A stretch of DNA of 34,383 nucleotides from Synechococcus sp. AG-670-B23 (GCA_003209165.1 QCSL01000024.1:1-34383), one strand, 5' to 3'. Positions 8,026 through 16,760 are shown, counted from the stretch's first letter. The notes: generated by a model not told the origin, from the letters alone. Made by a program: numbers and translations.

Positions 8026-8955
8026 TCAGAAGTCGGTGTCGCCCTTGTAGCCGCTGAGTTCCGCCAGGGTGTCGAGCCGTTTCACACCTGAATCGATGCT
8101 GCCGTTGATCTCCCAGCTGGGGAAGGCCTCCAATGCTTTGCTGCGGCAAAGATCGGCTTGGTTGTTCTCACCATCCGGCGCACACTCCACCACCTTGAGC
8201 TGATCCGAAGCCTGCTTACCGAACAGCTCCTTCTGCTCATGACAGTGGGGGCACCAGTAGGCGGAATACATCACCGCCCCAGTGCTGCTGAGGTGCTCAG
8301 CCAAGGCAATCGAAGCAGGCGTGCTCTCGGTGGTGACGAGCGGAGCGATGCCGGATCCAGTGGCCACAGCCTCCGGCCGATTTGGATCCACCACTGAGGC
8401 CCAGATCAAGCCCCCCAACATCACAGCCAGGGCCAGGAGCACACCGCGAAACAGCAGCTGCCCCAAGTCGTCCCAACCGCCGCCGACGATAGAAAGCACG
8501 AGCAAGGCAAGAGACAGCCCAGCGGAGAGAACGCAGAAGAAGCAGAAGGCCTGAATCTTGAGCAGCATCACCCCCAGGAGCACACCGCTGAAGACAGCCA
8601 TGGCGAGGGAGACCGTGAACAGGCCCCACCAGGTGCGGCGCGACAGGTCGCTCTTGTTCTCCTGCAGCCCAGGTAACAAGGGCAGCAACGCCATCAGCAG
8701 CACGGCTCCGTAGGCCAGAAAGCCCACCATCGACAGCGGGATCCCGGCAAAGACCGTGCCCCAGGCACTGTTGAGAACCTTGTCGCAACCATCGGCCCCA
8801 ATCGGACAGGTGAGGTTGCCGAGCAGGCCCCAACGCTTCAGGGTGATCGAACCAGTGTCAATCAACCCCACGGTGGCCAGCACCGCCATGGCGATGCGGG
8901 CCCATTGGGCGCCGGAATCCTGGCGGCGACGGCTGACGAGACGGGTGGTGCCCAT
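8026..8955 (-). CDS. VKOR-thioredoxin fusion, disulfide-forming membrane enzyme
   Basis: This is a bacterial vitamin K epoxide reductase homologue fused to a thioredoxin-like domain. It passes electrons from newly formed disulfides in periplasmic or lumenal proteins to a membrane quinone. The 309-residue protein has several transmembrane segments between about 20 and 190. The loop cysteines are C50 and C57 and the active-site pair is CFFC (C138, C141). A C-terminal thioredoxin-like domain follows with CPHC (C235, C238) and a second pair at C258 and C270. These eight cysteines match the set known for the crystallised cyanobacterial VKOR fusion. In cyanobacteria and plastids such proteins (LTO1 in plants) aid photosystem assembly. 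Start ATG at 8955. It converges with nadB across 13 bases and is divergent from rimO. Confidence 0.95.
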   Translation of the reverse strand: MGTTRLVSRRRQDSGAQWARIAMAVLATVGLIDTGSITLKRWGLLGNLTCPIGADGCDKVLNSAWGTVFAGIPLSMVGFLAYGAVLLMALLPLLPGLQENKSDLSRRTWWGLFTVSLAMAVFSGVLLGVMLLKIQAFCFFCVLSAGLSLALLVLSIVGGGWDDLGQLLFRGVLLALAVMLGGLIWASVVDPNRPEAVATGSGIAPLVTTESTPASIALAEHLSSTGAVMYSAYWCPHCHEQKELFGKQASDQLKVVECAPDGENNQADLCRSKALEAFPSWEINGSIDSGVKRLDTLAELSGYKGDTDF

Positions 8956-9040
8956 CCTTCATCTTCAAGTGATGGGATTCTGTCAGTTCTGGCGTGATCA
9001 GGCCGCTTCGTAGGGTGATCCTTGGCCTGCCGGCGACCTG

Positions 9041-10420
9041 ATGACCAGCACCCCGACGAAACCGACGGTCGCCTTCGCCCACCTGGGGTGTGAGAAGAAT
9101 CGGGTGGACACCGAACACATGGTGGGACTTCTGGCGGAAGCGGGCTACGGCGTCAGCACCGATGAGAGGGATGCCGCCGTGGTGGTGGTGAACACCTGCA
9201 GCTTCATCCAGGACGCCCGCGAGGAATCGGTGCGCACCCTGGTGGGACTGGCGGAACAAGGCAAGGAGCTGATCATTGCCGGCTGCCTGGCCCAACATTT
9301 CCAGGAGGAGCTGCTGGAGTCGATCCCCGAGGCCAAAGCCATCGTGGGAACCGGCGACTACCAGCACATCGTGGATGTGCTGCAACGGGTGGAAGCGGGG
9401 GAGCGGGTCAACCAGGTCAGCGCCATTCCCACCTTTGTGGGTGACGAACACCTGCCCCGCCAGCGCACCACCGACCAAGCGGTGGCCTTTCTGAAAGTTG
9501 CTGAAGGCTGCGATTACCGCTGCGCCTTCTGCATCATTCCAAAGCTGCGGGGGGGTCAGCGCAGCCGACCGATCGAATCGATCGTGGCCGAAGCCCACCA
9601 ACTGGCCGAACAGGGGGCGCAGGAGCTGATCCTGATCAGTCAGATCACTACCAACTACGGCCTCGACCTCTACGGCAAACCCAAGCTGGCAGAACTGCTG
9701 CGGGCCCTTGGCGAGGTGGAGATCCCTTGGATCCGGGTGCACTACGCCTACCCCACCGGGCTGACCCCGGATGTGCTGGCGGCGTACCGGGAGGTACCCA
9801 ATGTGGTGCCATATCTCGATCTGCCGCTGCAACACAGCCATCCGGAGGTGCTGCGGGGGATGAATCGCCCCTGGCAGGCCGATGTAAATGACCGCCTACT
9901 GGATCAGATCCGCGAGCAACTCCCCGACGCGGTGCTCCGCACCACGCTGATCGTGGGGTTCCCCGGCGAAACCGAGGAGCACTTCCAACACCTGATGGGC
10001 TTCCTCGAGCGCCAGCGCTTCGATCACGTGGGGGTGTTCACCTTCTCGCCTGAGGACGGCACGGCAGCTGCCGACCTGCCCGATCGCGTCGATCCCGAGG
10101 TTGCCCAGGCCCGTAAGGATGCCCTGATGGCTCTGCAACAACCCATTTCGGCGGAATGCAACAGCCGCTGGGTGGGCCGCACCGTCGACGTACTAATTGA
10201 ACAGCACAATCCACAAACCGGAGAAATGATCGGTCGCTGCGCACGCTTTGCTCCTGAGGTGGATGGTGAAGTGCGGATTCAACCTGGCGCTGATGGTCAG
10301 CAGGCCGCGCCGCCGGGCAGCCTGGTGCCGGTGGAGATCACTGGGGCAGACATCTATGACCTCAGCGGGCGGATTATTGGTGCACGCGCCATGGTGGCCG
10401 CAGCAAGACGCCAGGGTTGA
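9041..10420 (+). CDS. rimO: Ribosomal protein S12 methylthiotransferase RimO
   Basis: RimO adds a methylthio group to a conserved aspartate of ribosomal protein S12, using two Fe-S clusters and SAM. The 459-residue protein shows the full architecture. The N-terminal UPF0004 domain carries cluster cysteines C17 (GCEKNRVD), C53 (NTCSF) and C82 (GCLAQ). The radical-SAM motif CDYRCAFC has C157, C161 and C164, and a C-terminal TRAM domain lies at about 385-455. The [12 protein letters not shown] segment after the SAM cysteines is characteristic of RimO rather than MiaB. Start ATG at 9041. Its stop codon overlaps the candidate TTG start of the downstream transporter, which suggests co-transcription. 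Confidence 0.97.
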   Translation: MTSTPTKPTVAFAHLGCEKNRVDTEHMVGLLAEAGYGVSTDERDAAVVVVNTCSFIQDAREESVRTLVGLAEQGKELIIAGCLAQHFQEELLESIPEAKAIVGTGDYQHIVDVLQRVEAGERVNQVSAIPTFVGDEHLPRQRTTDQAVAFLKVAEGCDYRCAFCIIPKLRGGQRSRPIESIVAEAHQLAEQGAQELILISQITTNYGLDLYGKPKLAELLRALGEVEIPWIRVHYAYPTGLTPDVLAAYREVPNVVPYLDLPLQHSHPEVLRGMNRPWQADVNDRLLDQIREQLPDAVLRTTLIVGFPGETEEHFQHLMGFLERQRFDHVGVFTFSPEDGTAAADLPDRVDPEVAQARKDALMALQQPISAECNSRWVGRTVDVLIEQHNPQTGEMIGRCARFAPEVDGEVRIQPGADGQQAAPPGSLVPVEITGADIYDLSGRIIGARAMVAAARRQG

Positions 10421-11640
10421 CCCTTCTCGAACTGCGGGCCGAGCAACAACGCCAGCTTTTTCTGATCGCATCCGGCGTGAGCACGGCGGGTTCATTCGCC
10501 GGCATCACCGCCAAGGGCTGGATTCTGATGAAAGGGGGCGTGGACCCCTTTGTGCTGGCGTTGAACTTCGCCGCTCTTTCACTTCCCACCCTGCTGGTGA
10601 GTGGTCCAGCGGGGGTGCGCACCGACCGCGTGGGCTGTGAACGGGTGCTGGTTCAGGCGCAATGGGCGTTGCTGGCTGCCTCTGGCCTGGGGGCCCTGGC
10701 GATTCCCCTGCTGGAGGGCATGGCCCAGGTGCTGCTACTGCTCTGCAGCACCCTTTTGGTGGGCATCGCTGGTGCCTATGAATTGACGGCCCGCAACAAG
10801 TACTGCTCGATCCTGGTGGAGCGGCAGGAACAGCTGGCGGGCTACCTCACCAGCTTTTCGGTGGTGTTCAATGTGGGCAAGCTTGTGGGCCCCCCGATTG
10901 GCGGGTTATTGCTGGCGGCCACTGGCCCGGCCTGGGCCTTGGGCATTGATGCGGCCAGCTATCTGCTGCCAATCGCCAGTGTGATGTTCTTGCTCAGCCC
11001 GAATCGGGATCATGAAGTGCGCAGCAGCGGCGGCCAAGACGCCAGCTTGCTCAATGCCTGGCGCCACTGCGGTGCCACCCTTCAGGGGGTGCTCAGCTTC
11101 ACCGCTGTGCTGTGTCTGATCGGGTTTTATCACCCGGGATTAGCCCCGTTGATCGCCTTCGATCAACTTGGGCCTAAGCCCACGGATCTGGGGCTATTTA
11201 CGAGCGTGCTGGCGGGCGGAAGTATCGTGGGCGGCCTGGTGCTGCAACGCAACAGCCAGCGTTTCTGCCGGCGCCCTTTCCTCACCCTCGGGAGCTTTGG
11301 CTTGATTACCGCACTGGCCCAGCTGGGAATGGCCCGTACACCGGGGCCTGTCTTCAGCATGGCCATGGCCTTTCTGATTGGCGCCGGCACAGCAGGGCTG
11401 CTGAGCAGCTGCAATCTGATCAGTCAGATCGGGTCACCGCAGGTGATGCGCGGTCGCATGGCTGGGCTCAGCCAGATCGCCTTTCTGGGCGGAGGCGGGC
11501 TGAGTGGATTGATCGTTGCCCTGATGGTGATGTTCAGCAGCCTCTCCACGGCTTTCGCCGTCACCGGTGGCCTCAGCGCTGCTGTGGCTGTGCTCTGGAT
11601 CCGGATGCGAGGGGCGAGGACGTTGGAACCACTCAGATGA
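10417..11640 (+). CDS. MFS transporter (MFS_3 / EntS-like)
   Basis: This is a major-facilitator-superfamily membrane transporter of about 407 residues with around 12 hydrophobic segments. The N-terminal half has the loop-2/3 signature of the family in the form [17 protein letters not shown]. The overall pattern (short N-terminus, [12 protein letters not shown]-type segment in the middle, Gly-rich C-terminal half) resembles the MFS_3/EntS-like exporters. The substrate cannot be assigned. The start is probably TTG at 10417, sharing TTGA with the rimO stop. No ATG lies near the expected N-terminus; the next would be inside the second helix region. Its last 8 bases overlap the 3' end of the minus-strand petL gene. 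Confidence 0.85.
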   Translation: MTLLELRAEQQRQLFLIASGVSTAGSFAGITAKGWILMKGGVDPFVLALNFAALSLPTLLVSGPAGVRTDRVGCERVLVQAQWALLAASGLGALAIPLLEGMAQVLLLLCSTLLVGIAGAYELTARNKYCSILVERQEQLAGYLTSFSVVFNVGKLVGPPIGGLLLAATGPAWALGIDAASYLLPIASVMFLLSPNRDHEVRSSGGQDASLLNAWRHCGATLQGVLSFTAVLCLIGFYHPGLAPLIAFDQLGPKPTDLGLFTSVLAGGSIVGGLVLQRNSQRFCRRPFLTLGSFGLITALAQLGMARTPGPVFSMAMAFLIGAGTAGLLSSCNLISQIGSPQVMRGRMAGLSQIAFLGGGGLSGLIVALMVMFSSLSTAFAVTGGLSAAVAVLWIRMRGARTLEPLR

Positions 11641-11725
11641 GCTTGATTCCCTTCAGCAGCTTGGTGAGCACAAAAGCCGTCACCAGACCGGAACCAAACA
11701 GGCCGAGATAGATGCCGACGCCCAT
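11633..11725 (-). CDS. petL: Cytochrome b6f complex subunit PetL
   Basis: This 30-residue single-span membrane protein starts at ATG 11725 on the minus strand and ends with TGA at 11633. It reads MGVGIYLGLFG, then a hydrophobic core, then KLLKGIKLI. The length, a Tyr near the N-terminus, one membrane helix and the KxIKLI end match cyanobacterial PetL, whose Mastigocladus form also ends KSIKLI. PetL is a peripheral small subunit that stabilises the dimeric b6f complex in thylakoids. It is easy to miss because of its size. It overlaps the last 8 bases of the convergent MFS gene. No Shine-Dalgarno sequence is visible. The assignment rests on remembered family features, not on a search. Confidence 0.75.
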   Translation of the reverse strand: MGVGIYLGLFGSGLVTAFVLTKLLKGIKLI

Positions 11726-11763
11726 GTGCAAGTACGGAGGTGACCACCATTAGATCACCCACA

Positions 11764-11779
11764 GGCCTGTGTTCAGGCC
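11764..11779. repeat. Short perfect inverted repeat between petL and the radical-SAM gene
   Basis: GGCCTG-TGTT-CAGGCC forms a 6-bp perfect stem with a 4-base loop. Its left arm overlaps a 10-bp palindrome ACAGGCCTGT at 11761-11770. No T-run follows on either strand, so it is not a standard terminator. It lies in the 145-base divergent gap, 38 bases upstream of petL and about 90 bases upstream of the radical-SAM start. It could be an operator or a 5'-leader hairpin. Confidence 0.4.
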
Positions 11780-11793
11780 ATTGCGCTTAGGGT

Positions 11794-11799
11794 TTGACA
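11794..11799 (+). promoter_or_regulatory. Candidate -35 element upstream of the B12-type radical SAM gene
   Basis: A perfect sigma-70 -35 hexamer TTGACA lies 71 bases before the chosen ATG at 11871. The hexamers 16-18 bases downstream (around AGAGGT) do not resemble a -10 box, so this is only a possible promoter. Confidence 0.25.
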
Positions 11800-11870
11800 A
11801 CAGCTGATACCGATTGAGAGGTATCTCCAGCCGGGCTGACCGGACGTTCCATCCACCAACGCCCGACGCC

Positions 11871-13445
11871 ATGCGCACTCTTTTTGTTTATCCCGAGTTC
11901 CCGAAGACCTTCTGGAGTTACGAAAAGATTCTCGAGCTGGTGAATCGCAAAGTCCTGCTGCCTCCCCTAGGGATGGTCACCGTGGCAGCACTTCTCCCCC
12001 AGGAGTGGGAGATGAAGCTGGTGGACCGGAACGTACGGGAAGTGACGGACGACGAGTGGAACTGGGCTGAGCTGGTGATCATTTCGGGAATGATCGTCCA
12101 GAAGGACGACATGGCCATGCAGATCAGCAACGCCAAAGAGAGAGGCCTTCCTGTGGCCGTTGGTGGCCCCTTCGCGAGCTCCACACCGGATGCACCGGAA
12201 CTGGATCTGGCGGATTTCAAGATCCTCGATGAAGGGGAAATCACCCTGCCGATGTTCCTGGATGCCCTGGAACGGGGGGAGACCGGAGGTCGTTTCACCG
12301 CCGAGGGAGACAAGCCAGACGTCACCGCCACCCCGATTCCACGCTTCGATCTTCTGCAATTCGAGGCCTACGACTCGATGAGCGTGCAGTTCTCGCGGGG
12401 CTGCCCCTTCAACTGCGAGTTCTGCGACATCATCGTTCTCTACGGCCGCAAGCCCCGCACCAAGACCCCCGAGCAGTTGGTGGCAGAACTGCAGTATCTG
12501 CACGACCTGGGCTGGCGACGCTCGATCTTTCTGGTGGACGACAACTTCATCGGCAACAAGCGCAACGCCAAGTTGCTGCTGCCGCAGATCCGCACCTGGC
12601 AGGAGTTGCGGGGCTACCCGTTCAGCTTCTCCACCGAAGCCTCCGTCGATCTGGCCGACGACGAGGAAATGATGCAGATGATGCATGACGCCCGCTTTGA
12701 AAGCGTCTTTCTGGGCATCGAAACCCCGGACGAGGCCAGCTTGGAAACGGCTCGCAAGCTGCAGAACACGCGCCACCCACTAGATGCCGCTGTGGACCGG
12801 ATCACCGCCAACGGAATCCGCGTGATGGCGGGTTTCATCATCGGTTTCGACGGCGAGAAGGATGGCGCTGGCCACCGCATCGTGGACTTTGTGACCCGCA
12901 CCGGCATCCCCGCCGCGATGATGGGCATGTTGCAGGCGCTGCCCAAGACAGCCCTCTGGGCACGGCTAGAGCGGGAAGGCCGACTGATCCAAGGGGAAGA
13001 CGCCGCCAAGGGCGTCAACCAAACCAACCTGCTGAACTTCAAACCCACCCGACCGATCCGCGACATTGCCAACGAGTACGTGGATGCGTTCTGCGCGCTG
13101 TACGAACCCAACGCCTACATGGACCGGGTTTACAGCTACTACTTAAAAATGGGCTCACCCCGTTGGAAAGCCGCCTCCAAACTGCCCAGCCTGGTGGATC
13201 TCAAGGCACTTAGCATCGTGGTTTGGCGGCAGGGCATCAAGCGCAACACCCGCACCCGTTTCTGGCGTTACCTGTTCGGCATGGCCCGCAACAACCCCGC
13301 CCTGCTTGAGCAGTTCCTATCGGTGCTCGCCCACAACGAGCACTTCCTCGAGTACCGCTCGATCGTTCAGCAAGAAATCCGCGAACAGCTGGAATCCCTA
13401 CCCCCAGAAGAACCCACGGCTGCCAAAGAACTGCAGCCCGCCTGA
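11871..13445 (+). CDS. B12-binding-domain radical SAM protein (DUF4070 type)
   Basis: This is a radical SAM enzyme with an N-terminal cobalamin-binding-like domain (about 1-140) and the cluster motif CPFNCEFC (C178, C182, C185, CX3CX2C). A DUF4070-type C-terminal region follows. The family includes methylases such as the hopanoid methylases HpnP and HpnR, but also many uncharacterised members, and no substrate can be inferred here. The classical B12 DxHxxG motif is not present at the expected place (LVDRNVREV at 50-58), as in other class B radical SAM methylases that bind cobalamin without a histidine ligand. The start is ATG 11871, giving 524 residues. An upstream in-frame TTG at 11814 would add a poorly folded-looking extension. 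It converges with the DUF4346 gene with only 3 bases between stops. Confidence 0.88.
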   Translation: MRTLFVYPEFPKTFWSYEKILELVNRKVLLPPLGMVTVAALLPQEWEMKLVDRNVREVTDDEWNWAELVIISGMIVQKDDMAMQISNAKERGLPVAVGGPFASSTPDAPELDLADFKILDEGEITLPMFLDALERGETGGRFTAEGDKPDVTATPIPRFDLLQFEAYDSMSVQFSRGCPFNCEFCDIIVLYGRKPRTKTPEQLVAELQYLHDLGWRRSIFLVDDNFIGNKRNAKLLLPQIRTWQELRGYPFSFSTEASVDLADDEEMMQMMHDARFESVFLGIETPDEASLETARKLQNTRHPLDAAVDRITANGIRVMAGFIIGFDGEKDGAGHRIVDFVTRTGIPAAMMGMLQALPKTALWARLEREGRLIQGEDAAKGVNQTNLLNFKPTRPIRDIANEYVDAFCALYEPNAYMDRVYSYYLKMGSPRWKAASKLPSLVDLKALSIVVWRQGIKRNTRTRFWRYLFGMARNNPALLEQFLSVLAHNEHFLEYRSIVQQEIREQLESLPPEEPTAAKELQPA

Positions 13446-13448
13446 TCC

Positions 13449-13856
13449 TCAGTCCTGCACGTAGACCGTGCCGTCACGCAGGCACTGCTCAGCCTTCTGC
13501 AGCTCCCGCCCCAGATACAGGGCATGGTCGAGGCAACTCACCGGGTGATGGCCTTCTCCTTCCGTTAGCTGAATGCCCAGCTGTTTTGCTGTACTACCGC
13601 GGTAGAGGGCTGAGGGGCGCCGAGGAGCATTGCCCCCGTCGCAGCGCAACACCTCACCGGTTTCGGAATCTCTGGCCAGCCCTTTTTCATCAATGGTGTT
13701 GCCGTAGTGCTCCAGCACCAGTTCGGCCGCATCACGATCCAGCTTGATCAAGAAATAGCCACTGGGATCAAGAGCGATGAAGCGCTGGGACAGGCGCTGA
13801 TCCAGAGCATCCATCTCTTCGGCGATGGATGACGGTGCTTCCGGGGTGGTGATCAT
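13449..13856 (-). CDS. DUF4346 family protein
   Basis: This small cyanobacterial protein of 135 residues has unknown function. The segments ALDPSGYFLIKLDRDAAELV, the GLARDSETGEV stretch, STAKQLGIQL and CLDHALYLGRELQKAE near the end match the DUF4346 family pattern as I recall it. It has no signal peptide or membrane segment, so it is probably cytosolic. The start is ATG 13856; a later Met (MDALDQRLSQR) is possible. It follows the FemAB-like gene by 9 bases on the same strand, so the two are probably co-transcribed. Confidence 0.8.
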   Translation of the reverse strand: MITTPEAPSSIAEEMDALDQRLSQRFIALDPSGYFLIKLDRDAAELVLEHYGNTIDEKGLARDSETGEVLRCDGGNAPRRPSALYRGSTAKQLGIQLTEGEGHHPVSCLDHALYLGRELQKAEQCLRDGTVYVQD

Positions 13857-13865
13857 GCCTTCAAC

Positions 13866-15041
13866 CTACAAAGCCAAGGCCGGAGGTTCTGCTTTGAAGG
13901 GAAGCTCCGCATTGATGGCCTCGATCTCTTCCAGCATCAAGCCATTCACCTTGGGCAACCAGGTGCGGATCAATTGATCCATCTGAGGCTGGTACCAACG
14001 GTGCAGGCTGGCGTGGGGACGTGCCACAAAGCCCCGCCGGCGTTTGTGACTGCCACCGGCTCCAGGGTCAAAGCTAACGATGCCGTTGGCCAGGGCCCAT
14101 TCGATCGGAGCGTAGTAACAGACTTCGAAGTGAAGACAATCGATCTCCTCGTGGCTGCCCCAGTAGCGGCCCCAGAGCTGACGACCGTCCTGCACGCACA
14201 TCGACATCGCCACCGGATCACGCGGATCACCTCGGTGGGCAGAAAAGAGCACCAGCTGATCGCGGTGCAGCCGTGCCAACGCTTCAAAAAAGCCTTCCTC
14301 CAGGTATTTGCTGCCCCACGGTCCCCAGCGTGCACAGTGCTGCTCGTAGAAGCGATGCATGGTCTGCAACAATGCCAAATCCAGCTGGTCGCCACTGAGG
14401 GGTGTCACCGTGATCCCGGCCTTGGCCACGGCCTTGCGTTCCCGCTTGATGTTGCGGCGCTGGTTGGCATTGAAGCCCTTGAGGTAATCCTCAAACGTCT
14501 GGTCGTCGCCGCGGCTCCAAAGGCTCTGCTGGTTCAGCCAAGCGGCACAGCCGGCGGCCTCCGCCAGGGGCCGCCACTGCGGATCCACATAGAGGAAATT
14601 GCAGCTGAGAATGCCGTTCTGTTCGCAGAAGCGATCGATCGCCCGCAGCAACTCCCTGGTGAGCAGAGCCTCGTCTTCTCCAGATCGCACATGGAATCGG
14701 TAGCCCAGCACGGGGCTGACCGGACTCATACCCAAAAGCTTGGGGTAGTAGCGAAGCCCCAGATCCGCCGCCAGACGGGCAAAGGTCTGGTCAAACACAA
14801 ACTCGCCATAGCTGTGGCCCTTGAGGAACAGAGGAGCTACCGCAATCGGAGTGTCATCACGCCAGAGGGCCAGATGCAGGGGCTGCCAGCCCTGCTCGGG
14901 AATGATGCTGCCTGAGCTTTCCAAAGCCTCCAGCCAGCTCCAGCGATAAAAGGGGGTCGCGGGGTCTCCCACCAGGCTGTTCCACTGCTTCTCCGGGATG
15001 TCGTTGATGGAGTGATGCCAGCGGGCCGTGAGTGACGTCAT
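13866..15041 (-). CDS. FemAB-like / GNAT-fold acyltransferase (COG3146 family)
   Basis: This 391-residue protein belongs to the family once called peptidoglycan biosynthesis/recognition (PF04339, COG3146). It has a double GNAT-like fold related to FemAB aminoacyltransferases. Visible family features are PFYRWSWLEALESSGS near residue 31, APLFLKGHSYGEFVFD near 112-127, RRNIKRERKA around 195, and LHFEVCYYAPIEWALANG followed by FDPGAGGSHKRRRGF in the C-terminal part. The real substrate of this family is unknown in cyanobacteria. Start ATG at 15041. It lies directly before the DUF4346 gene. The 58 bases upstream separate it from the RibD_C gene on the same strand. Confidence 0.88.
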   Translation of the reverse strand: MTSLTARWHHSINDIPEKQWNSLVGDPATPFYRWSWLEALESSGSIIPEQGWQPLHLALWRDDTPIAVAPLFLKGHSYGEFVFDQTFARLAADLGLRYYPKLLGMSPVSPVLGYRFHVRSGEDEALLTRELLRAIDRFCEQNGILSCNFLYVDPQWRPLAEAAGCAAWLNQQSLWSRGDDQTFEDYLKGFNANQRRNIKRERKAVAKAGITVTPLSGDQLDLALLQTMHRFYEQHCARWGPWGSKYLEEGFFEALARLHRDQLVLFSAHRGDPRDPVAMSMCVQDGRQLWGRYWGSHEEIDCLHFEVCYYAPIEWALANGIVSFDPGAGGSHKRRRGFVARPHASLHRWYQPQMDQLIRTWLPKVNGLMLEEIEAINAELPFKAEPPALAL

Positions 15042-15099
15042 TGCGACGGTGCCTTTGGCCTTTGTGCGATGACCTTAACCAGAGAGCTGCATGGGCTGA

Positions 15100-15777
15100 T
15101 TAGGGCTGCAATGGTGTTTTCGCTCGAATCCGTTGATAGCGAACAAGCCACTCTCCATCTCCGAGGTCCTCAGCGCCATCGGACTGCCAAGCGCCCGGTT
15201 GCGCCAAGGCAGCCGGCAACGGCGCATCGGTACAAGGCAACCAACTGAAGCGGCCGCCCAGGAGCTGGGGCACCAAGGTGAGCTGGAGCGCATCGACGCA
15301 ATCGGCTTGCAACAGATCGGCGCTGAGTTGGGCACCGCCAAGGAGCACCAGACGCTGAATCCCAGCCGCTCCAAGCGCCCTGAGCCTCTCAGGCCAGGTT
15401 GGTTCCAAAGGGAACCAACGATCAAACCCCTGATCCACAGGTTCTGGAGCCAGCAGCCAACGTTGAAGCGGCTGGTCAAAGAAACGCCAGGTGCTCGAGA
15501 AGTCGGGGGATCGACTCACCACCACAGCTGCTGGCTGCTCTGCTCGCCCATCGCGTCGGCGTTGCTCAAGCAGCTGAGGGTTGCGGATCAAGCAGGTGCA
15601 CTGATGGACCCGCAGGGTTCCTGCACCAATCAAACAGGCATCCCCCCAGGCGAGTGCCTGCTCCAAGGCGCGCCGGTCCCCCTCACCACCCAGCTGAGCG
15701 GCACCTCCATCATGCGGTGCTAACCGGCCATCGAGGCTGATGGCCAGCACCAGACGAACCGTTGGAGGTTGGTCCAT
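15100..15777 (-). CDS. RibD C-terminal-domain (dihydrofolate-reductase-like) protein
   Basis: This is a 225-residue stand-alone RibD_C/DHFR-fold reductase without a deaminase domain. It begins with the typical strand RLVLAISLDGRLA and has the GACLIGAGT-like substrate segment GDACLIGAGTLRVH, then a NADPH-fold region around GIQRLVLLGGAQLSADLL. Members reduce pyrimidine or pterin substrates with NADPH. Start ATG at 15777, 11 bases after the stop of the pterin-synthase-like gene, which points to a shared transcript. From context I infer that it may reduce a pterin. A role in riboflavin synthesis is the alternative. Confidence 0.85.
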   Translation of the reverse strand: MDQPPTVRLVLAISLDGRLAPHDGGAAQLGGEGDRRALEQALAWGDACLIGAGTLRVHQCTCLIRNPQLLEQRRRDGRAEQPAAVVVSRSPDFSSTWRFFDQPLQRWLLAPEPVDQGFDRWFPLEPTWPERLRALGAAGIQRLVLLGGAQLSADLLQADCVDALQLTLVPQLLGGRFSWLPCTDAPLPAALAQPGAWQSDGAEDLGDGEWLVRYQRIRAKTPLQP

Positions 15778-15788
15778 CAAGCCGTCAA

Positions 15789-16709
15789 TCAGACAGCTGC
15801 CACGGCATCGAGGGCGGCTGGTGACATCTCCAGTTGCGGTGCTTCGGCGTAAACCTCGGCCGCGTTGTTCGGGCTCTCCTGCAGCCGCACCTTGTGCAGG
15901 CTGGCGCCGATAGCCTTGATCGGACTGGAAAGACGGTCGGCGATATGGAGGGCGATGTTCTCAGCCGTAGGCACGCACTCTTCGAAGAAGGGCACGTCCT
16001 TGTTGAGGAAGGTGTGGTCGAAGGGCTCGACCACCAGATCATCCACGAGGCGCTGCAGGGCGGAGAGGTCGCAGACCATGCCCGTGCGGGGATCGATCTC
16101 ACCGCGCACGGTCACATCCACGAGATAGTTGTGGCCATGGCCGTGGGGGCGGGCACACTTGCCGTAGATCGCTTCGTTCTCCTCCTGGCTTAGCTCAGGG
16201 CGGGCCAGTCGGTGAGCGGCGGCGAAGTGGGTGCGGATGGTGAGGAAGGCGTCCATGGGATGTCCGAGATAGTCGGCCCAAAGGCCCGGTTGTTCGTAAA
16301 GGCGCAGCGCCGTGATCGGTAGATGAGGGCTGAGGCGCTGCCAGATCACCCGCAATAAAGCCTCGGTGGTAGGGAGGCAACCCTCAGACGTGGAGACGTC
16401 AAATTCCGGCCAAGCCTCATTGAGGAAGCGGAAATCAAGCTGGCCCGTCACCTCGTTGCGGATGGCATGCTTCACATCAGAGAGGTTGAGCACCATGCCG
16501 TCGGCATCCAAACCACCGGCCATGGACACGATCAGCTCGTAGTTGTGGCCATGGCCAGGAGCCAACGCGCAGGGCCCGAAACGGGCGGCATTGTCGTCAG
16601 CAGACAGCTCAGGCAGCCAATAGCGATGGCTTGCACTGAAACAGGCCCTCCGGGTAATGACACAACCACGACCTTGGCCGTGCGGTGCTGGTGACTTCAT
16701 TTCAGTCAT
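15789..16709 (-). CDS. Tandem 6-pyruvoyl-tetrahydropterin synthase / QueD-like protein
   Basis: The protein contains two head-to-tail PTPS/QueD domains, about residues 16-145 and 155-290. Each carries the zinc-site pattern: H28 with H53 and H55 (GHGHNYE), and H166 with H191 and H193 (HGHGHNY). Each also has the catalytic cysteine (C47, C185) and the pterin-binding Glu in PTTE/PTAE (E116, E250). The Asp-His pair needed for proton transfer is intact in domain two (FDHTFLN, D231-H232). In domain one it reads LDFRFLN, with Phe in place of His. The product would convert dihydroneopterin triphosphate to a pyruvoyl- or carboxy-tetrahydropterin for cyanobacterial pterins or queuosine. Start ATG at 16709 (a second Met lies at 16700). 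It heads a run with the RibD_C gene and is divergent from aroK. Confidence 0.92.
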   Translation of the reverse strand: MTEMKSPAPHGQGRGCVITRRACFSASHRYWLPELSADDNAARFGPCALAPGHGHNYELIVSMAGGLDADGMVLNLSDVKHAIRNEVTGQLDFRFLNEAWPEFDVSTSEGCLPTTEALLRVIWQRLSPHLPITALRLYEQPGLWADYLGHPMDAFLTIRTHFAAAHRLARPELSQEENEAIYGKCARPHGHGHNYLVDVTVRGEIDPRTGMVCDLSALQRLVDDLVVEPFDHTFLNKDVPFFEECVPTAENIALHIADRLSSPIKAIGASLHKVRLQESPNNAAEVYAEAPQLEMSPAALDAVAAV

Positions 16710-16760
16710 GTGACGTTCCGGCCAGAAGGCATCCTAATGAGTTAGTGCCGTTTCCGAGAT

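Noticed and set aside
8858-9841. Long minus-strand open frame (327 codons) opposite rimO
   Set aside because: It is antisense to conserved RimO motifs, has a His/Gln-rich low-complexity product typical of high-GC shadow frames, and crosses the VKOR start.
11737-11744. Perfect Shine-Dalgarno-like GGAGGTGA on the plus strand
   Set aside because: No ATG, GTG or TTG with a useful frame follows at the right distance; the nearest frame is about 13 codons from an ATT.
11871-13445. Naming the B12-type radical SAM gene hpnP or hpnR
   Set aside because: The domain set is shared, but no hopanoid genes are seen nearby and the sequence does not clearly match those subfamilies.
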